A program made the position numbers and the translations under genes. From an uncultured Porphyromonas sp. (GTDB lineage: Bacteria > Bacteroidota > Bacteroidia > Bacteroidales > Porphyromonadaceae): a stretch of 5,575 nucleotides of DNA. The notes beneath the pieces are model-generated. The model saw only the letters and a program-made list of their open reading frames with translations, had not been told where the DNA came from and did no database searches. Where the stretch lies: positions 1-5,575 of the forward strand of contig CAMXXM010000105.1 of NCBI GenBank assembly GCA_947253195.1, in the 5' to 3' direction. Positions 5,141-5,575 of this stretch are shown in pieces (within the stretch, counting starts at the first letter, position 1; each line of letters opens with the position of its first letter).

Positions 5141-5575
5141 TCACCTCTGCCTGTAGTCTCGGAGGATCAGGTCAGCGGTGGCAGCGGGAGACTCTGCGGG
5201 TGTGATCCGGGTGATGGTCAGCCCGCGCCGCTCCATGCCACGGATCCAGGTCATCTGCCGCTTGGCAAACTGATGTATCGCCACCTCCAGGCGCTGCTCC
5301 ATCTCTTCGTAGGTGAGCTTACCGGTGACGTAGTCGGTGACGTAGCGATACTCTAGCCCATAGTAGGTGAGCTGCTCGGGGCGAAGGTGCTGCAGTAGTC
5401 TCTCCACCTCCTCCACCATTCCCTCACGAAGCCTCTTCCTGAGGCGCTCCGAGATCCGCCCCCGCCGGGTCTCGCGAGAGATGTCGAGGCAGTAGATCGG
5501 TCCCTCTAATGGCGGACGGTCAAGGTACCGCTCATCGTGGTCGCGAAAGTAGAGCGCCACCTCTATCGCCCGCTC
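5141..5575 (-). CDS. miaA: tRNA dimethylallyltransferase MiaA, C-terminal part (5' end outside window)
   Basis: MiaA transfers a dimethylallyl group to N6 of A37 in tRNAs reading UNN codons, the first step toward ms2i6A-type modification. The visible 144 residues are about the C-terminal half of a ~300-residue protein; the frame is open to the right edge, and the GTG at 5558-5560 is internal to the family alignment (preceded by ERAIE). Recognisable blocks are LDISRETRRGRISERL with RKRLREGMVEEVE (the tRNA-contacting region), YYGLEYRYVTDY, and AIHQFAKRQMTWIRGMERRG near the end, all classical MiaA elements. The N-terminal P-loop is outside the window. It is on the opposite strand to the cluster, with its TGA 27 bases from the end of the tatD-like gene. 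The family call is secure. Confidence 0.95.
   Translation of the reverse strand, partial: ERAIEVALYFRDHDERYLDRPPLEGPIYCLDISRETRRGRISERLRKRLREGMVEEVERLLQHLRPEQLTYYGLEYRYVTDYVTGKLTYEEMEQRLEVAIHQFAKRQMTWIRGMERRGLTITRITPAESPAATADLILRDYRQR

Noticed and set aside
5558..5560. GTG at 5560 (minus strand) as the start of a short MiaA
   Set aside because: Upstream in-frame residues ERAIE continue the MiaA alignment, and the P-loop half must lie outside the window; this is an edge truncation, not a short gene.
1..5575. Mobile element, CRISPR array, tRNA/rRNA gene or phage/defence system
   Set aside because: I saw no terminal inverted repeats, transposase or integrase motifs, spaced repeats or cloverleaf; all coding sequence is accounted for by housekeeping families.

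Overview
The window looks like ordinary chromosome of a Bacteroidota bacterium, most likely Porphyromonas or a close relative. Three things suggest this. The gene order ybeY / DUF4271 / hemD / rnpA / yidD / tatD is, from memory, typical of this phylum. The YbeY and HemD proteins have the Bacteroidota-type sequence. The candidate promoters fit the Bacteroidota -7 box TAnnTTTG, while Shine-Dalgarno signals are mostly weak. G+C looks to be in the mid to high fifties by eye, high for the genus, so I do not name a species.

Layout. Bases 1-1559 hold the C-terminal three quarters of an M3 family zinc metallopeptidase (Dcp-like), cut by the left edge and followed by a strong intrinsic terminator. Bases 1560-1795 are the only sizeable intergenic region (236 bp). 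It contains that terminator, an unexplained bulged hairpin, a good -7 promoter box and a roughly 70-base leader. Bases 1796-5113 form a tight, same-strand six-gene cluster: ybeY (16S rRNA maturation/quality control), a six-helix DUF4271 membrane protein, a uroporphyrinogen-III synthase homologue, rnpA (RNase P protein), yidD (membrane protein insertion factor) and a compact TatD-family metal hydrolase. Gaps are 21, 10 and 4 bases, followed by two ATGA stop/start overlaps, so one transcript with translational coupling at the 3' end is likely. A second TACCTTTG box near the end of the DUF4271 gene could drive hemD-tatD separately. Bases 5141-5575 hold the C-terminal half of miaA (tRNA dimethylallyltransferase) on the minus strand, convergent with tatD and cut by the right edge.

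Taken together, the cluster mixes RNA maturation (ybeY, rnpA, and miaA next door) with membrane biogenesis (yidD, DUF4271) and one tetrapyrrole-type gene. I found no mobile element, CRISPR array, phage gene, tRNA or rRNA gene, and no clear new multi-gene system. The points most worth a second look are the uncharacterised DUF4271 protein, the substituted zinc ligand in YbeY, the uncertain role of the hemD homologue, and the structured DNA/RNA between the M3 peptidase and ybeY.
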